From Desulfobacula sp. (GTDB lineage: Bacteria; Desulfobacterota; Desulfobacteria; Desulfobacterales; Desulfobacteraceae), in NCBI GenBank assembly GCA_023701135.1, contig JAMPXP010000014.1, forward strand, positions 62,001 through 126,000: 64,000 nucleotides of DNA. The letters run 5' to 3'. Under the pieces are notes generated by a model. The model was given only the letters and a program-made list of their open reading frames with translations, was not told the DNA's origin and made no database searches. Below, piece after piece: positions 43,012 through 51,340 of this stretch; within the stretch, counting starts at the first letter, position 1; each line of letters begins with the position of its first letter. Made by a program: the position numbers and the translations under genes.

Positions 43012-45732
43012 TTATAAGGCCTTCAGCCCTGCCAGCACCTTGTCCGGTGTGGCGGGCAGGCGTTTGATCCTGACTTTGCAGGCATTGTAAATGGCGTTAA
43101 TCACGGCGGCATGGGGGGAGGTCAGGGGCAGCTCGCCCACGCCGGAGGCGCCGAAGGGGCCATGCTCCCTGGGGCTCTGGACATAGATCAGTTCCATGTC
43201 GTCGGGAATGGCCTTGATGTAGGGGAATCCGGCCCCCATCATGGTGGAATGTTTTTCCAGATCCTCAAAATCCTCGGAAAGGGCCAGGCCGATGCCCTGG
43301 GCCAGGCCGCCGTAAATCTGGCCGTCCACCGTCAACTGGTTGTTGATCATTCCGATATCTGCCACGGCCGTCATTTTGTGGACCCGGGTTTTGCCCGTGG
43401 CAAGGTCCACGGCCACTTCCGCCATGAACACGCCGTACATATGGGTGGAAAAGGGATTGCCCTGTCCGTTTTCGTCACAGGCAGTGGCCGGTGCCGTCCA
43501 GGCGCCGGTATAGGAGAGGGGGATATTCTCATCCTTCATTTCCTTATAAGTCCTGAATCCGCCGCCTTTCTTTTTCATGGCCGTGATGAGAAGCTCGCAG
43601 GCCGCCTTGATGGCCTGGCCTGCGACCACCTGGGACCGGCTGCCGCCGGCGGGACCGCTGTTGGGAACCTTGGACGTATCATTCATGACCAGGCGGATAT
43701 TTTCCGGTTTGACGCCCAGGGGCCGCAGGGCCTCATGGGCCGTTCCCAGGGACCCGCTGTCCGCGCCCTGGCCATGGTCTTCCCAGGAATTAAACAGGGT
43801 GACGGTGTTGTCCTCGTTTAACTGGATCCGGGCTTCGGCGCTGTCGGGTCCGTCCAGCCCGCAGCCGTAAACCCCGATGGAAAGGCCAACGCCGAATTTT
43901 TCAGCATCGGTGCTGAGCTTTTTGGCCTTGGCCTTGGCCGCCTCATATTTGGGTTTTATTTTTTCCAGCATTTCCGGCAGGGTGAAGGAATCCGGAACCG
44001 AGCCCGTGGGGGTGGTGGAGCCTTTGCGGTAGACGTTTTTCAATCTCAGCTCAAGGGGGTCCATGTTCAGTTTTTCCGCCAGCATATCCATGAGCACTTC
44101 CGATGCAAACTCGCTCTGGGGAGCGCCGTAGGCCCGGAAGGCAGAGCCCCAGGCATGGTTGGTGCACACCGTCCGGCCCTCTCCCCGGATGCTGGGGATA
44201 TGGTATCCGGCGCCGATGCACTGGGCCCCCCTCAGGGTCAGGAGGTCGCCGAATTCGGAATAGGGTCCGTGGTCCACGGTCCATTCGCTTTCCATTCCCA
44301 GGAGCTTGCCTTGTTTGTCGGCGGCCAGTCTCAGGTTGATGAAGAAGGGAGACCGTTTGCCCGTATAGGTCTGCTGCTGGTACCAGGTATAGTTCAGGAA
44401 GACCGGCTTGCCCGTGGCCAGGGCTGCGGCGCCCAGGAGGGCCTCCATGGTGGGTGAGAATTTATAGCCAAAGGTGCCGCCGGCCGGGTTTTGGACCAGG
44501 GTCAGTTTTTCCGGTGCGATGCCCAGGCCCGGGGCGATCATGGCATGGTGCAGAAAGAGTCCGATGGATTTGGAATGAATGGTCAGGCTGCCGTTCTCCC
44601 CCGGATAGGCAAAGCCCACATCCGGCTCAATGGGCATATGGGGCTGGCGGCCCACATAAAAATCATCTTCCACCACGGCATCGGCGGTTTTGAAGCAGGG
44701 TTCCGTATCTTCGCCCTTTTTTATTTTCTGGGTAAAATAGACATTGGGGGTGCCGGGATGAATCTGAATGGCGTCCTCGGCCATGGCCGCCGGAGCGCTC
44801 ATATATTCGGGCAGGGGTTCCAGGTCCACCCGGACTTTTTCTGCGGCCGCCTCGGCGTTTTTCTGAGTGTCCGCACACACAATGGCGATGGCGTCCCCGA
44901 ACTGGAATACCTTTGTATCGCATAAAATAGGGCGGTCCCACCCGTCTCCCTTGTTGGTGGGAAAGGTAATGAGGCCTGTGATCCTGTTCTTTCCCTTGAT
45001 GTCCTTATGGGTGACCACCTTGTAAACCCCGGGCATTTTTTCCGCTTCCGAGGTGTCTATCTTTTTGATATTGGCATGGGAGATTTTGGCCTGGACCAGG
45101 GCCATTCTCAGGGTCTCTTCCGGCATTTTGATGCCCAGGTCGGCCCCGTAATCGCAGGTGCCGGTGACCTTGGCCAGGGCCGTGGGCCGGGGAATATTGG
45201 ACCCCCATATTTTGCCATCGGCCGGCATCTTGAATTTCAACTCGTCCAGGGTCATCTTGCCGCCCATGACCTTTGCCGCATCCGTGACCGCGTCCACCAG
45301 TTGTTTGTACCCCGTGCACCGGCAGGCGTTTTTATATTTCTGGAACCAGTCCCGGATATCCTCCCGGCTGGGGGAGGGATTTTCATCCAGCAGGGCCTTG
45401 GCGGACACAATGAATCCGGGTGTGCAGAACCCGCATTGGGCCCCGCCGTGCACCATCCAGGCCACCTGGATGGGATGCAGGTTGTCCGGGGTTCCGATGC
45501 CTTCAATGGTGGTGACCACGGAATCGTCCGGCACCCGGCTCATTTTCGTGATGCAGGACCGGACCAGCTTGGAGTTCAGAATCACGCTGCACGCTCCGCA
45601 TTGGCCTTCGCCGCAGCCGACCTTAACGCCGGTCAGGAAAAGACTGTTTCGAAGCACGGTGGATAATCTATCGTCTTCGTTGACGATGAGGGTTCGGGGG
45701 ATGCCGTTGATTTTCAGGGTTTTTTTGATCAT
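43012..45732 (-). CDS. mop: Molybdenum aldehyde oxidoreductase (xanthine oxidase family, D. gigas Mop type)
   Basis: 906 residues, against 907 for D. gigas aldehyde oxidoreductase. The first [2Fe-2S] cluster uses C40, C45, C48 and C60, the second C100, C103, C137 and C139, numerically identical to the D. gigas enzyme. The molybdopterin domains follow (from about residue 190), with GASGVGELPL holding the catalytic Glu (about residue 867). No FAD domain is present, as in Mop. It oxidises aldehydes to carboxylic acids with water as oxygen donor and passes electrons to flavodoxin or similar. Strong AAGGAG upstream. It is first in a six-gene operon of probable electron-transfer and maturation or substrate-processing partners. 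Confidence 0.95.
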   Translation of the reverse strand: MIKKTLKINGIPRTLIVNEDDRLSTVLRNSLFLTGVKVGCGEGQCGACSVILNSKLVRSCITKMSRVPDDSVVTTIEGIGTPDNLHPIQVAWMVHGGAQCGFCTPGFIVSAKALLDENPSPSREDIRDWFQKYKNACRCTGYKQLVDAVTDAAKVMGGKMTLDELKFKMPADGKIWGSNIPRPTALAKVTGTCDYGADLGIKMPEETLRMALVQAKISHANIKKIDTSEAEKMPGVYKVVTHKDIKGKNRITGLITFPTNKGDGWDRPILCDTKVFQFGDAIAIVCADTQKNAEAAAEKVRVDLEPLPEYMSAPAAMAEDAIQIHPGTPNVYFTQKIKKGEDTEPCFKTADAVVEDDFYVGRQPHMPIEPDVGFAYPGENGSLTIHSKSIGLFLHHAMIAPGLGIAPEKLTLVQNPAGGTFGYKFSPTMEALLGAAALATGKPVFLNYTWYQQQTYTGKRSPFFINLRLAADKQGKLLGMESEWTVDHGPYSEFGDLLTLRGAQCIGAGYHIPSIRGEGRTVCTNHAWGSAFRAYGAPQSEFASEVLMDMLAEKLNMDPLELRLKNVYRKGSTTPTGSVPDSFTLPEMLEKIKPKYEAAKAKAKKLSTDAEKFGVGLSIGVYGCGLDGPDSAEARIQLNEDNTVTLFNSWEDHGQGADSGSLGTAHEALRPLGVKPENIRLVMNDTSKVPNSGPAGGSRSQVVAGQAIKAACELLITAMKKKGGGFRTYKEMKDENIPLSYTGAWTAPATACDENGQGNPFSTHMYGVFMAEVAVDLATGKTRVHKMTAVADIGMINNQLTVDGQIYGGLAQGIGLALSEDFEDLEKHSTMMGAGFPYIKAIPDDMELIYVQSPREHGPFGASGVGELPLTSPHAAVINAIYNACKVRIKRLPATPDKVLAGLKAL

Positions 45733-45808
45733 CTTGTTCTCCTTTTTTAAGGGTTGTTGGGGAATTAAAAACTACATTCAAGAGAGAACCAAAACATCAT
45801 GGTTATTT

Positions 45809-45835
45809 TTTATAAGTATCACCCATCTTAGTCAA
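45809..45835 (-). promoter_or_regulatory. Candidate promoter of the aldehyde oxidoreductase operon
   Basis: On the minus strand TTGACT (45835-45830) is followed by TATAAA (45814-45809) at 15 bases, or ATAAAA at 16. The leader to the ATG at 45732 is about 70 bases. The -35 is followed by AAGA, resembling TTGACAAGA at the two metal-uptake promoters at 51270 and 58509. Confidence 0.5.
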
Positions 45836-45844
45836 GTTGAATGA

Positions 45845-45896
45845 AACTATAATAGTTATAAATTACTAAATATTACTGATAATGACAAATTAAAAC
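45845..45896. promoter_or_regulatory. AT-rich putative operator upstream of mop (shared element)
   Basis: Contains the 10-mer ATAGTTATAA (45852-45861), found twice in tandem at 51217-51236. It also contains AATGACAAATTAAAAC (45881-45896), matching 14 of 16 bases at 58484-58499. On the minus strand AGTAAT motifs recur at a 10-base spacing. The stretch at 45878-45896 matches 12 of 19 bases of the Fur consensus, so Fur is one candidate binder. The element lies just upstream of the -35 box, compatible with an activator or repressor. Confidence 0.5.
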
Positions 45897-45956
45897 TTTA
45901 TTTTTTAGAAATTTTATGCAGGAATGGGATGATGGGGAATGACCTGACGGAGCCGG

Positions 45957-46853
45957 CTAATCCACCCCGAATTCCGAGGGTTTCAGCCGGGTCAGGTAAT
46001 CCACCAGCAATTGGTTTTTCTGAAAGGCCAGGCGTTCTTTTTTGATATAAATATGGAATTCGTCGGCTGCGGGTTTGATATGGGGAAAGGGGTCCACCAG
46101 GGCGCCGGTCTCCAGTTCCGTGATGACGGTATACCGCGGAACAAAGCCGATGCCGATGCCGGCCACGGCGCCGTTGATGAGTCCCCGGATATGGTTGATC
46201 TGCATGACGTTTTTCAGGCAGCCCTGTTTATCGGCCGGAATGGCGGTGATAAAATTATGCCACCATTCCAGATCCTTATCCATGGAGAGGATTTTCACCC
46301 GCTCCAGGTCGTCCAGGGAGGAGATGTGTTCCGTTTCGATGAATTTGGGGGATGCAATGGTGATATACTGTTCCCGGAAAAGATGGATGCGTTCCAGATT
46401 CTGGTGCAGATGGGGTTTGCAGTCAATGATCAGGTCCACCTGGTCCTGGATCAGAGGGTCGATGAGATAATGGGAAAACAAAAAATCCAGGTGGATGTCG
46501 GGATAGGTATGCAGAAAATCCCGGATATGGTTCATGAGGATGGTGGTGCCGAATTCCACCGTGCTGCCGATGCGGATGGTGAAAATGATTTTTTCCTTGA
46601 AAAGGGCCATGTCCTGTTCGGCCTTTTCAATTTCATAAAAAATTTTTTCACAGGACCGGAACAGGGTCTTCCCGGCCTCCGTCAGCGTCAGGTGTTTGCC
46701 TTTCCGGTCGATGAGGGAGGTTTCAATGGAGGCTTCCAGTTTTTTAACGGCGTGGCTGACCGCGCTCTGGGTGACGCAGAGATGTTCGGCGGCCTTGGTG
46801 AAATTCTGGATTTTTCCTAAAGTGAAGAAAGTTTTAAGCTGATACAGGTCCAT
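45957..46853 (-). CDS. LysR-family transcriptional regulator
   Basis: 298 residues from the ATG at 46853 with GGAG upstream; the longer open frame has poor coding character. N-terminal winged helix-turn-helix (LYQLKTFFTLGKIQNFTKAA, LCVTQSAVSHAVKKLE) and a C-terminal periplasmic-binding-like effector domain. It is divergent from the two aldehyde dehydrogenase genes across 133 bases, the classical LysR arrangement, so it probably controls them in response to an aldehyde or amino-acid-derived ligand. It ends upstream of the mop promoter region. Confidence 0.92.
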   Translation of the reverse strand: MDLYQLKTFFTLGKIQNFTKAAEHLCVTQSAVSHAVKKLEASIETSLIDRKGKHLTLTEAGKTLFRSCEKIFYEIEKAEQDMALFKEKIIFTIRIGSTVEFGTTILMNHIRDFLHTYPDIHLDFLFSHYLIDPLIQDQVDLIIDCKPHLHQNLERIHLFREQYITIASPKFIETEHISSLDDLERVKILSMDKDLEWWHNFITAIPADKQGCLKNVMQINHIRGLINGAVAGIGIGFVPRYTVITELETGALVDPFPHIKPAADEFHIYIKKERLAFQKNQLLVDYLTRLKPSEFGVD

Positions 46854-46986
46854 GGCAGCTCCGTCATGAAAATTATTCATGTTAAACATAAATATTATGA
46901 ATTTTACTTTAACAAATCCGTTTGTATAATACCAGCTATAGTCAGGCAAAAACGGATGTATTTTTTTAGTTATATATGGGGATGAT
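46854..46986. promoter_or_regulatory. Divergent LysR / aldehyde dehydrogenase regulatory region
   Basis: AT-rich. It contains the perfect odd palindrome ATGTTAAACAT (46879-46889). It also contains a longer TTCAT-N16-ATGAA inverted repeat that could be a LysR box, and an inverted pair GTTAAA...TTTAAC. Likely binding site for the LysR protein. Confidence 0.5.
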
Positions 46987-48552
46987 ATGGAAAAACAGAA
47001 TATTGAAGCGATACTCAAGGATTTGGGCGTCAAGCCCGTCAATTCCGGTGCCACCACCGGGTCCTCCCAAGGATGGATCAATACCACGGGAAAGGAACTG
47101 GTCTCCTATTCCCCCATTAACGGGGAGCCTCTGGCTGCGGTCCGTCAGGCCGGGTCCGCCGATTATGAAGCCGTGATGGCCAAGGCGCAACAGGCCTTTG
47201 TCAAATTCAGGATGATGCCGGCCCCCCGGCGGGGGGAGATCATCCGGGAAATTGCCTCGGCCCTGCGGGAGAAAAAAGAAACCCTGGGGGCCCTGGTCAC
47301 CCTTGAAACCGGAAAAATCAAATCCGAGGGCCAGGGCGAAGTCCAGGAAATGATCGATATTGCCGATTTTTCCGTGGGTTTGAGCCGTCAGCTCCACGGA
47401 TTGACCATGCACAGTGAAAGACCCTTTCACCGGATGTATGAACAATGGCATCCCCTGGGCATCATCGGCATCATTACGGCTTTTAATTTTCCTGTGGCGG
47501 TCTGGTCGTGGAATGCTTTGATTGCGGCCGTCTGCGGGGATGTGAACCTGTTCAAGCCCAGCTCGAAAACCCCGCTCACCGCCATTGCCGTCCAGAACAT
47601 CATCGCCCCGGTGGTGGACCGGTATGACATTGACGGCGTGTTCAATATGATCATCGGGGACCGCAATGAGGTGGGGGACCCCATGCTCAATGACAAACGG
47701 ATTCCCCTCATCAGCGCCACGGGCTCCACGGGCATGGGCATCAAGGTGGCCACCTCGGTGGCGGCCCGCCTGGGTCGGTCCCTGCTGGAACTGGGAGGGA
47801 ACAACGCCATTATCATCACGGAAGACGCCGATCTTGACATGGCGCTCCGGGCCGTTCTCTTCGGCGCCGTGGGCACGGCGGGCCAGCGGTGCACCTCCAC
47901 CCGGCGCATCATTGTCCATCGGCAGATCAAAGAAAAATTTACGGCCATGCTGGTCCATGCCTATGGCCAGATCCGCATCGGCCATCCCATGGCCGACGAC
48001 ACCCTCATGGGACCCCTCATCGACGGCCAGGCCCAAATCAATATGATGAAGGCCATTGAGGCGGCCCTCAGCCAGGGCGGAAAATTGGTATACGGCGGAG
48101 GCCCCATTACCGTAAAGGGTCTGGAAAATGGAAGCTTCGTGACCCCGGCCCTTATTGAAGCCGAAAATCATTATTCCATTGTCCAGGAAGAGACCTTTGC
48201 GCCCATCATGTATATCATCGGGTATGACAGCTTTGAAGAAGCCTTGCGGCTTCACAATGATGTTCCCCAGGGGCTTTCCAGCGCCGTTTTCACCCGTTCC
48301 GTCAAATACCAGGAAGAATTCCTGTCCCACAGGGGGTCCGACTGCGGCATCGCCAATGTCAATATCGGCACCAGCGGAGCGGAAATCGGCGGGGCCTTTG
48401 GCGGGGAAAAGGAAACCGGCGGGGGCCGGGAATCCGGCAGCGATGCCTGGAAAATCTATATGCGCCGCCAGACCAATACCATCAACTGGGGAGACGAACT
48501 GCCCCTGGCCCAGGGCATTGTCTTTGACGTTAGCGGGAGAACCCATGAATAA
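46987..48552 (+). CDS. Aldehyde dehydrogenase, ALDH7 family (aminoadipate semialdehyde/piperideine-6-carboxylate dehydrogenase-like)
   Basis: 521 residues with GGGGA upstream. Catalytic Cys302 (GTAGQRCTSTRR) and Glu in LLELGGNNAIII are present. The ALDH7 signature features include VTLETGKIKSEGQGEVQEMID, EQWHPLGIIGIITAFNFPVAVWSWN (broken here) and the C-terminal GGGRESGSDAWK. ALDH7 enzymes oxidise alpha-aminoadipate semialdehyde in lysine breakdown and other aldehydes, using NAD. It overlaps the next ALDH gene by 8 bases. Regulated presumably by the divergent LysR protein. Confidence 0.88.
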   Translation: MEKQNIEAILKDLGVKPVNSGATTGSSQGWINTTGKELVSYSPINGEPLAAVRQAGSADYEAVMAKAQQAFVKFRMMPAPRRGEIIREIASALREKKETLGALVTLETGKIKSEGQGEVQEMIDIADFSVGLSRQLHGLTMHSERPFHRMYEQWHPLGIIGIITAFNFPVAVWSWNALIAAVCGDVNLFKPSSKTPLTAIAVQNIIAPVVDRYDIDGVFNMIIGDRNEVGDPMLNDKRIPLISATGSTGMGIKVATSVAARLGRSLLELGGNNAIIITEDADLDMALRAVLFGAVGTAGQRCTSTRRIIVHRQIKEKFTAMLVHAYGQIRIGHPMADDTLMGPLIDGQAQINMMKAIEAALSQGGKLVYGGGPITVKGLENGSFVTPALIEAENHYSIVQEETFAPIMYIIGYDSFEEALRLHNDVPQGLSSAVFTRSVKYQEEFLSHRGSDCGIANVNIGTSGAEIGGAFGGEKETGGGRESGSDAWKIYMRRQTNTINWGDELPLAQGIVFDVSGRTHE

Positions 48553-50173
48553 CGGCATTTTTACCTTACCCCCGGCCTATAATGAACCGGTCAAGCAATT
48601 CCTGCCCGGCAGCGTGGAGAGGCAAGGGCTTGAAGTGGAACTGAACCGGCAACTGGCCAGGGTTGAGGATATTCCCCTGATCATTGGCGGCCGGGAGATC
48701 CGGACCCCGGACCAGGGCAAGGTGGTCTGCCCCCATGATCATTCAAAAACCATTGCCGTCTTCAGCAATGCCGGAGCCCCGGAGGTTGAACATGCTATTG
48801 AGGCGGCGCTTAAGGCCAAACCGGCCTGGGAAGCCATGCCCTGGCAGGACCGGGCTTCGATTTTTCTGAAAGCCGCAGACCTGATTTCCAAAAAATATAC
48901 CTATCTGCTGAACGCCGCCACCATGCTGGGGCAGTCCAAAAACGCCTTCCAGGCAGAGATTGACGCCACCTGTGAACTGGTTGATTTTTTCAGGTTCAAT
49001 GCCGGGTTCATGGAGGAGATCTACAGCCGTCAGCCCATTTCGGAAAAAGGCTTCTGGAACCGGACCGAATACCGGGCCCTTGAAGGATTCGTCTTTGCCC
49101 TGACCCCCTTTAATTTTACGGCCATTGCCGGAAACCTCTGCGGAGCCCCGGCCCTCATGGGAAATACCATTGTGTGGAAACCGGCGTCAACAGCGGTCCT
49201 GTCCGGGTATTACATGATGAAGATCCTGAAGGAAGCCGGGCTTCCCGACGGGGTCATCAATTTTATCCCTGGAAAAGGGTCCGTGGTGGGGGAGGTGGTG
49301 CTGAACCACCGGGAACTGGCCGGGATCCATTTTACCGGGTCCACCCAGGTGTTCAGAACCCTGTGGAAAAAGGTCGGACAGAATATCAACATCTATAAAT
49401 CATATCCTCGGCTGGTGGGTGAAACCGGGGGAAAAGATTATATTTTCATGCACCCCTCCGCCGATATCGCCCAGGTGGTGACGGCGGCCGTGCGGGGAGC
49501 CTTTGAATATCAGGGACAGAAATGCAGCGCCTGTTCCAGGATCTATGTGCCGAGGTCTGCATGGAAAGACATGGAAGAAATCCTCAGGACCACGGTGGAG
49601 ACCATTACCATGGGAAGCGTCACGGAATTCAGGAATTTCATGAATGCCGTCATTGACGAGGCGGCCTTTGACCATGCCAAGGGCTTTTTAGACCGGACCA
49701 AGGCCTCGGACAAGGCCCGGATACTGGTGGGGGGAAATGCGGACAAGTCCAGGGGATATTTTATCGGCCCCACGGTGATTGTGACCCAGGACCCCTATTA
49801 TGAATCCATGACCGAGGAAATCTTCGCCCCCATCCTGACCCTGTATGTCTATGAAGACGAAGACCTTGACCAGGCCCTGGACCTGGTGGACCAGACCTCG
49901 GCCTATGCCCTGACCGGGGCCATATTTGCTTCGGACCGGCAGGCCATCGGCCATATGACGGCGAAACTGACCCATTCCGCAGGGAATTTTTATATCAACG
50001 ACAAACCCACAGGCGCCGTGGTGGGCCAACAGCCCTTCGGCGGCGCCAGGGCCAGCGGGACCAATGACAAGGCCGGCAGTCTGCTGAACCTTCTGCGCTG
50101 GACATCGGCCAGAACCATCAAGGAAACCTTTGTTCCTCCGGAACATTATTCTTACCCCTTCATGACGGATTGA
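48545..50173 (+). CDS. pruA: L-glutamate gamma-semialdehyde dehydrogenase-like ALDH (ALDH4/PruA family)
   Basis: 542 residues from the ATG at 48545, overlapping the ALDH7 stop. The open frame further upstream is a shadow. Catalytic Cys327 lies in YQGQKCSACSR, a sequence characteristic of 1-pyrroline-5-carboxylate dehydrogenases, as are LTPFNFTAIAGNL, LVGETGGKDYIF and the C-terminal QQPFGGARASGTNDKAG. It oxidises glutamate semialdehyde to glutamate in proline/arginine breakdown. No proline dehydrogenase or PutA domain is nearby. The pairing with ALDH7 suggests degradation of amino acids or polyamines with two semialdehyde steps, but a broader aldehyde role is possible. Confidence 0.88.
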   Translation: MNNGIFTLPPAYNEPVKQFLPGSVERQGLEVELNRQLARVEDIPLIIGGREIRTPDQGKVVCPHDHSKTIAVFSNAGAPEVEHAIEAALKAKPAWEAMPWQDRASIFLKAADLISKKYTYLLNAATMLGQSKNAFQAEIDATCELVDFFRFNAGFMEEIYSRQPISEKGFWNRTEYRALEGFVFALTPFNFTAIAGNLCGAPALMGNTIVWKPASTAVLSGYYMMKILKEAGLPDGVINFIPGKGSVVGEVVLNHRELAGIHFTGSTQVFRTLWKKVGQNINIYKSYPRLVGETGGKDYIFMHPSADIAQVVTAAVRGAFEYQGQKCSACSRIYVPRSAWKDMEEILRTTVETITMGSVTEFRNFMNAVIDEAAFDHAKGFLDRTKASDKARILVGGNADKSRGYFIGPTVIVTQDPYYESMTEEIFAPILTLYVYEDEDLDQALDLVDQTSAYALTGAIFASDRQAIGHMTAKLTHSAGNFYINDKPTGAVVGQQPFGGARASGTNDKAGSLLNLLRWTSARTIKETFVPPEHYSYPFMTD

Positions 50174-50189
50174 TGAGGAGCCACAAACC

Positions 50190-50375
50190 ATGCTGACGGA
50201 TGTGAAGAAGAGAGTCAAAAAGACGAAAAAGAAATCGAGCCAAACGGAAAAATTTGAGATTTATGGGGATGTGCTGATTGAGAAAACAGTGATGCCCAAT
50301 GGCCGGGCAGGCCGGATTTACCTGCCCATGGAATGGATCGGCAAAAAAGTCAAAATCGTTAAGATCATCAGATAG
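50190..50375 (+). CDS. DUF2080 family (transposase-associated) small protein
   Basis: 61 residues. The basic N-terminus (KKRVKKTKKKSSQTEKFEI) and C-terminal half (VIEKTVMPNGRAGRIYLPME then WIGKKVKIVKI) match DUF2080, a small family first noted beside archaeal transposases. No transposase is present here. It starts 16 bases after the ALDH gene with GGAG upstream, so it is probably expressed with it. It could be a cargo remnant or a domesticated nucleic-acid-binding protein. Confidence 0.7.
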   Translation: MLTDVKKRVKKTKKKSSQTEKFEIYGDVLIEKTVMPNGRAGRIYLPMEWIGKKVKIVKIIR

Positions 50376-50391
50376 AAAAATCAGGGCCGAT

Positions 50392-51141
50392 TCAATATTC
50401 CTTTGCTTCTTTTTTGGTAATGGTCCGAAATGGGATGCCGGTATGTACTGCATCCTCGTTGGCGGTCACTACAATCACCCGTCTATGGTCCATCCGGACG
50501 GTTTTTGTTTTTTCCGACCCGATATGGACATGGGCATCCATGGGCAGAGGATCGCCATTCCGGGTAACGAGCTGATCAACGAACGGATAGGCGCACAGGG
50601 TTTCAACTTTGACAATATCTCCCGGCCGGCCCAGATGATACCATCCCCTGTACCGGCCGTCGTTTCCAAGAAGCCTGAGGCCTAAACCGGCCAAGGCGCC
50701 CACAACCCCCTGGCCTGTCCCTCCGTGTTCCGAAAGATGGACCCCGGTTTGCCGGGCAAGGGCATAGGCCGCTGTCTTGGAGGACACTTTCACCTTGGCG
50801 GCCCTGCCGAATTCAATCAGGGCCTCGCGGTCAAGGCCTTCCGTCATTTCCGCCACACAGAGCCCGGGGTCTGACCCTTTTTCCGACCGGGTTTCAAGGA
50901 AATCAGCCATGAGATTAATAACAGGCTCAATGGTTTCCTGTTTCAGGGAAAGTTCAAAACACATGGAAGAATTATGGGAGGTATAGGGGATATCTTCATG
51001 CACAAAGAGCTGGTGGCGGCTGACGGCGCTGGTACGGGCCAGGCCTTTTTCCTCCAGGATCCCGCATAAGCCTTCTACAAGCCACCCTGTTCCCCTGGTT
51101 CCGGGCATGTCCGTGTCATCAATACAAACGATATAATTCAT
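50392..51141 (-). CDS. TiaS-like (archaeal agmatidine synthase-related) protein
   Basis: 249 residues from the ATG at 51141, with GAGGGAC upstream. The N-terminus has the DDTD motif (IVCIDDTDMPGTRGTGWLVE) and SRHQLFVHEDIPYTSHNSS, resembling the TCKD kinase-like domain of archaeal TiaS (tRNA-Ile2 agmatidine synthetase). The zinc-ribbon and OB-fold parts of TiaS are absent. In a bacterium with TilS it is unlikely to make agmatidine. It may be an ATP-dependent kinase or ligase acting on a small molecule. It is divergent from DUF364 across a shared 199-base regulatory region, suggesting a link to the metal-uptake island. Confidence 0.55.
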   Translation of the reverse strand: MNYIVCIDDTDMPGTRGTGWLVEGLCGILEEKGLARTSAVSRHQLFVHEDIPYTSHNSSMCFELSLKQETIEPVINLMADFLETRSEKGSDPGLCVAEMTEGLDREALIEFGRAAKVKVSSKTAAYALARQTGVHLSEHGGTGQGVVGALAGLGLRLLGNDGRYRGWYHLGRPGDIVKVETLCAYPFVDQLVTRNGDPLPMDAHVHIGSEKTKTVRMDHRRVIVVTANEDAVHTGIPFRTITKKEAKEY

Positions 51142-51216
51142 TTTTGTCCCTCTCTCTTCTGTTTTTTGCAGGATATAGAGAAAACAAAATGGGAAGTCAA
51201 TCGAAAAAGTACATCT

Positions 51217-51240
51217 ATAGTTATAAATAGTTATAATTGG
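51217..51240. promoter_or_regulatory. AT-rich tandem operator between TiaS-like and DUF364 genes (shared element)
   Basis: ATAGTTATAA is repeated exactly in tandem (51217-51226 and 51227-51236), followed by TTGG. A near-identical block (AGTTATAAATAGTAATAATTGGTT) lies at 58426-58449, before the TonB-dependent receptor promoter. It shares ATAGTTATAA with the mop upstream region. Confidence 0.6.
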
Positions 51241-51269
51241 TTCATATAAATCACTATACATAAATATAC

Positions 51270-51298
51270 TTGACAAGATCAACCAAAACACCTATTCA
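51270..51298 (+). promoter_or_regulatory. Promoter of the DUF364-ExbBD-TonB-ABC operon
   Basis: TTGACA (51270-51275) and TATTCA (51293-51298) with a 17-base spacer. The shared AT-rich operator lies about 30 bases upstream of the -35 box. TTGACAAGA is repeated at the receptor promoter (58509). Confidence 0.6.
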
Positions 51299-51340
51299 AA
51301 TTTGGTCACATTGTAACTATTTTGGGATATATAAATAAAC

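Noticed and set aside
46966-48558. 530-codon minus-strand frame opposite the ALDH7 gene
   Set aside because: Antisense shadow with biased composition; the plus strand encodes a full aldehyde dehydrogenase with catalytic residues.
50190-50375. Complete mobile element around DUF2080
   Set aside because: No transposase frame or inverted repeats flank the gene.
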